A DNA stretch of 15,653 nt from assembly GCA_905235355.1 (NCBI GenBank), contig CAJOLM010000012.1, positions 1 through 15,653 on the forward strand, read 5' to 3'. This document shows, piece after piece, positions 14,016 to 15,653 of this stretch. The notes under the pieces are model-generated. The model did not search any database. It saw only the letters and a program-made list of their open reading frames with translations, and was not told the origin of the DNA. Source of the DNA: an uncultured Elusimicrobiales bacterium (GTDB taxonomy: Bacteria > Elusimicrobiota > Elusimicrobia > Elusimicrobiales > Elusimicrobiaceae). How positions within the stretch are numbered: the first letter of the stretch is position 1; each line of letters starts with the position of its first letter. Both the position numbers and the translations under genes were made by a program.

Positions 14016-15459
14016 GACGGCTCCTAATCGCTTCGCGCGCGGTTTCTTGGTCTGAAAAGGGCAGCACCGTATGCCCGATTTTTTGCGTTTGCTCATGGCC
14101 TTTTCCGGCGATAATGACAATATCGTGCGGGCGCGCCATGGCAATGGCTTTGTTAATAGCGGCGCGGCGGTCCGGCTCTATTTCGTAATTAGAAAATCCT
14201 TCCATGCCTTTTTGGATATCGGCAAAAATTTGCGCTTGCGGCTCCGTACGCGGATTGTCATTAGTTAAAAAAACAAAGTCACTGTTTTGGCACGCGGTAT
14301 GCCCCATGAGCGGACGCTTGGTGCGGTCCCGGTCGCCGCCGCAACCAAACACCGTAATCACGCGGCCTTGTTTAAAATTTTCTACTGTTTTATACGCCCG
14401 CTGCAAAGACTCGTCCGTATAAGCAAAATCTACAAATACAAAAAAATCTGTTGCTTCCGTGATGCGCTCCATGCGCCCCGGCACGCCGGGAAGCGTTTGC
14501 AGGCCCGCCAGCGCAGTTTTTTCTGCCACCCCTTGCGACACCGCAATACACAAAGCCGCCAGCGCATTATACACATTGTGTTTGCCGAGCAAATTAATTT
14601 TGCCCGGCAGCCCGCTGACAGTAAATTCTGTTCCGTGTAAACTCTCGCGGATATCCGTTGCGCGGTAATCTGCAGGCGTGTCTAAAGCATAAGTAATCAC
14701 GCGCACTTTGCCGCGCAGCATATCCACCAAGCGGCGGCCATATTCATCATCTATATTGATGATAGCGGTTTTGTTTGGCTTGTGATTATCTGCAGACAGC
14801 AGTTCCTCAAACAGTTTTTTCTTGGCGGCAAAATAATTTTCAAAGGTATGATGAAAATCTAAATGGTCACGTTGCAAATTGGTAAATACTGCCGCGTCAA
14901 AATGCATATGCTTGACGCGCTGCTGCTCTAAGGAGTGTGAGGATACTTCCATTACAAGCGCGTCGGTTTTGGCGCTTTGCATTTGATGCAGCAGCTTAAA
15001 CAGCGGCAGTGCCAGCGGTGTGGTATTAGGCGCGTCTGCCATCACGCGGCCATTGATGCGGTAATTAACTGTACCCAGCACGGACACTTGTTTTCCGGCG
15101 TGGCGCAGTGCTGCTTCTGCTAAATAAGAAATGCTGGTTTTGCCTTTCGTGCCCGTCACGCCAATAATAGGAAAATGGTCCGACGGACAGCCATAAAACT
15201 CATACGCGGCATCTGCCATATCGCGGTCTATGTCGTCCGAGTGAAAAAAGGCTGCGCCGTCCGGCACGGTGGCTTCTTGGGCAGACACAATAAGTACCGC
15301 GCCCTTTTCCACCGCGTCAGCAATAAATTTATTCCCGTCATGATGCACGCCTTTTAAAGCAAAAAACACATAACCCGGCGCCACTTCTGCCGAGTTAAAC
15401 GTCAGCCCTGTAAGGTGTAACTTTTTTTCTGCCGCAAAGGCCAGTACGCGTGAAATCAT
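14008..15459 (-). CDS. murE: UDP-MurNAc-tripeptide synthetase MurE (mDAP-type)
   Basis: Adds the third stem-peptide residue to UDP-MurNAc-L-Ala-D-Glu. The DNPR motif (401-404) marks meso-diaminopimelate specificity, consistent with dapA, asd and dapB in this window. Other features of the 483-residue protein are the N-terminal GLTFNSAEVAPGYVFFAL (18-35), ATP loop GTKGKTS (103-109), NTTP (145-148), EVSSHSL (171-177), RDHLDFH (197-203), the candidate carbamylated lysine K213 in YFAAKKKLF, GRMERI (328-333) and GKGHE (452-456). One departure is VDFAYT at 343-348, where most MurE proteins have VDYAHT, so His becomes Tyr. The start ATG at 15459 has no ribosome site and an in-frame stop lies 15 bases upstream; no better start is seen. 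It is first in the murE-murD-dnaJ unit. Confidence 0.96.
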   Translation of the reverse strand: MISRVLAFAAEKKLHLTGLTFNSAEVAPGYVFFALKGVHHDGNKFIADAVEKGAVLIVSAQEATVPDGAAFFHSDDIDRDMADAAYEFYGCPSDHFPIIGVTGTKGKTSISYLAEAALRHAGKQVSVLGTVNYRINGRVMADAPNTTPLALPLFKLLHQMQSAKTDALVMEVSSHSLEQQRVKHMHFDAAVFTNLQRDHLDFHHTFENYFAAKKKLFEELLSADNHKPNKTAIINIDDEYGRRLVDMLRGKVRVITYALDTPADYRATDIRESLHGTEFTVSGLPGKINLLGKHNVYNALAALCIAVSQGVAEKTALAGLQTLPGVPGRMERITEATDFFVFVDFAYTDESLQRAYKTVENFKQGRVITVFGCGGDRDRTKRPLMGHTACQNSDFVFLTNDNPRTEPQAQIFADIQKGMEGFSNYEIEPDRRAAINKAIAMARPHDIVIIAGKGHEQTQKIGHTVLPFSDQETAREAIRSRHV

Positions 15460-15465
15460 ATATAT

Positions 15466-15471
15466 ATGATA
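15466..15471 (-). promoter_or_regulatory. Possible -10 element for murE, close to the ATG
   Basis: TATCAT on the minus strand ends six bases before the murE ATG. If used, transcription would start at or next to the start codon and give a leaderless mRNA, which would fit the missing ribosome site. No clear -35 lies at 17 bases. The surrounding TATATATATGATATC is AT-rich and low in complexity, so a chance match is possible. Confidence 0.25.
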
Positions 15472-15653
15472 TCAAATTGATACGTTCCTAGGCGGGGAAA
15501 CAACGCGCCCATGCGCGGCAGCCGCCCGTTTAAAAAGGGGGGTAAAAAGAGGATAAAAAAGGGCTGTTAGGGTTCAATACATATGAGACTGGATTGGTGT
15601 AAAAATTGGCAAGGGGATATAGGCAATCCGTGCTTGTCAATTAAGCTTCTATG
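15472..15653. other. Intergenic stretch at the right edge, no supported gene
   Basis: The 182 bases upstream of murE hold a GC-rich section (15491-15527) with small inverted repeats, such as CGCGC at 15504-15508 with GCGCG at 15513-15517 and GGCGG with CCGCC. A purine-rich section (15531-15563) follows. The last 87 bases are open on the minus strand down to a stop at 15567, and an ATG at 15583 is open on the plus strand to the edge. Neither can be supported as a gene from so short a piece. Confidence 0.5.

Noticed and set aside
14016..14144. 43-codon N-terminal extension of murD
   Set aside because: It re-reads the murE 3' end in another frame. The MurD fold begins right after the ATG at 14015, which has AGGAG upstream.
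1..15653. CRISPR array, tRNA, rRNA or prophage genes
   Set aside because: No regularly spaced repeats, tRNA-like cloverleaf ends, rRNA-conserved segments or phage proteins were seen on either strand.

Overview
This window reads as a contiguous piece of bacterial chromosome, mostly core genes, from a Gram-negative-type cell with meso-diaminopimelate (mDAP) peptidoglycan. The best guess is a gut-associated member of the Elusimicrobiota (Elusimicrobium-like). The basis is two stand-alone type IV pilin-like genes with near-identical N-termini (AFTLIELL...ALPQYQKAV) set among housekeeping genes, a pattern I associate with Elusimicrobium, together with divergent versions of the DAP and Mur enzymes. 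The assignment rests on recall, not on a search. There is no rRNA, tRNA, CRISPR array, intact insertion sequence or phage gene.

Left part (1-5203). A pilin gene cut by the window edge converges on and overlaps ligA, which lies in a nusB-ligA unit on the minus strand. Divergent from nusB is a gene for an exported protein of unknown function (3074-3988) with its own promoter and terminator. Next is an exported GIN-domain (DUF2807) beta-helix protein (4100-5005). The gap after it holds a strong terminator, a perfect 30-bp inverted repeat and a terminator for the opposite strand.

Middle (5204-10836). sppA (signal peptide peptidase) and a five-TM Yip1-like membrane protein form a minus-strand pair. 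From a compact divergent promoter region the plus strand carries dapA-asd-dapB-murC, with gaps of 7 and 1 bases and one 4-base overlap. These genes take aspartyl phosphate through aspartate semialdehyde to tetrahydrodipicolinate (the mDAP route) and then to a MurC-like muropeptide ligase. The ligase has altered signature motifs and a cysteine-rich tail.

Right part (10824-15653). A second pilin gene on the minus strand overlaps the end of murC. Its promoter is strong and has a 12-base homopolymer in the -35/-10 spacer, a classic architecture for phase variation. Upstream, a minus-strand murE-murD-dnaJ unit ends at a terminator. MurE carries the DNPR motif of mDAP-adding enzymes, so the two strands together encode precursor supply and three of the four stem-peptide ligase steps (murC, murD, murE; murF is not here). 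The last 194 bases, upstream of murE, contain no gene I can support.

Nothing here amounts to a complete unknown multi-gene system. The most distinctive signals are the homopolymer-spaced pilin promoter with a helically phased repeat upstream, the scattered pilins overlapping housekeeping genes, the long perfect palindrome, and the unusual MurC-like ligase.
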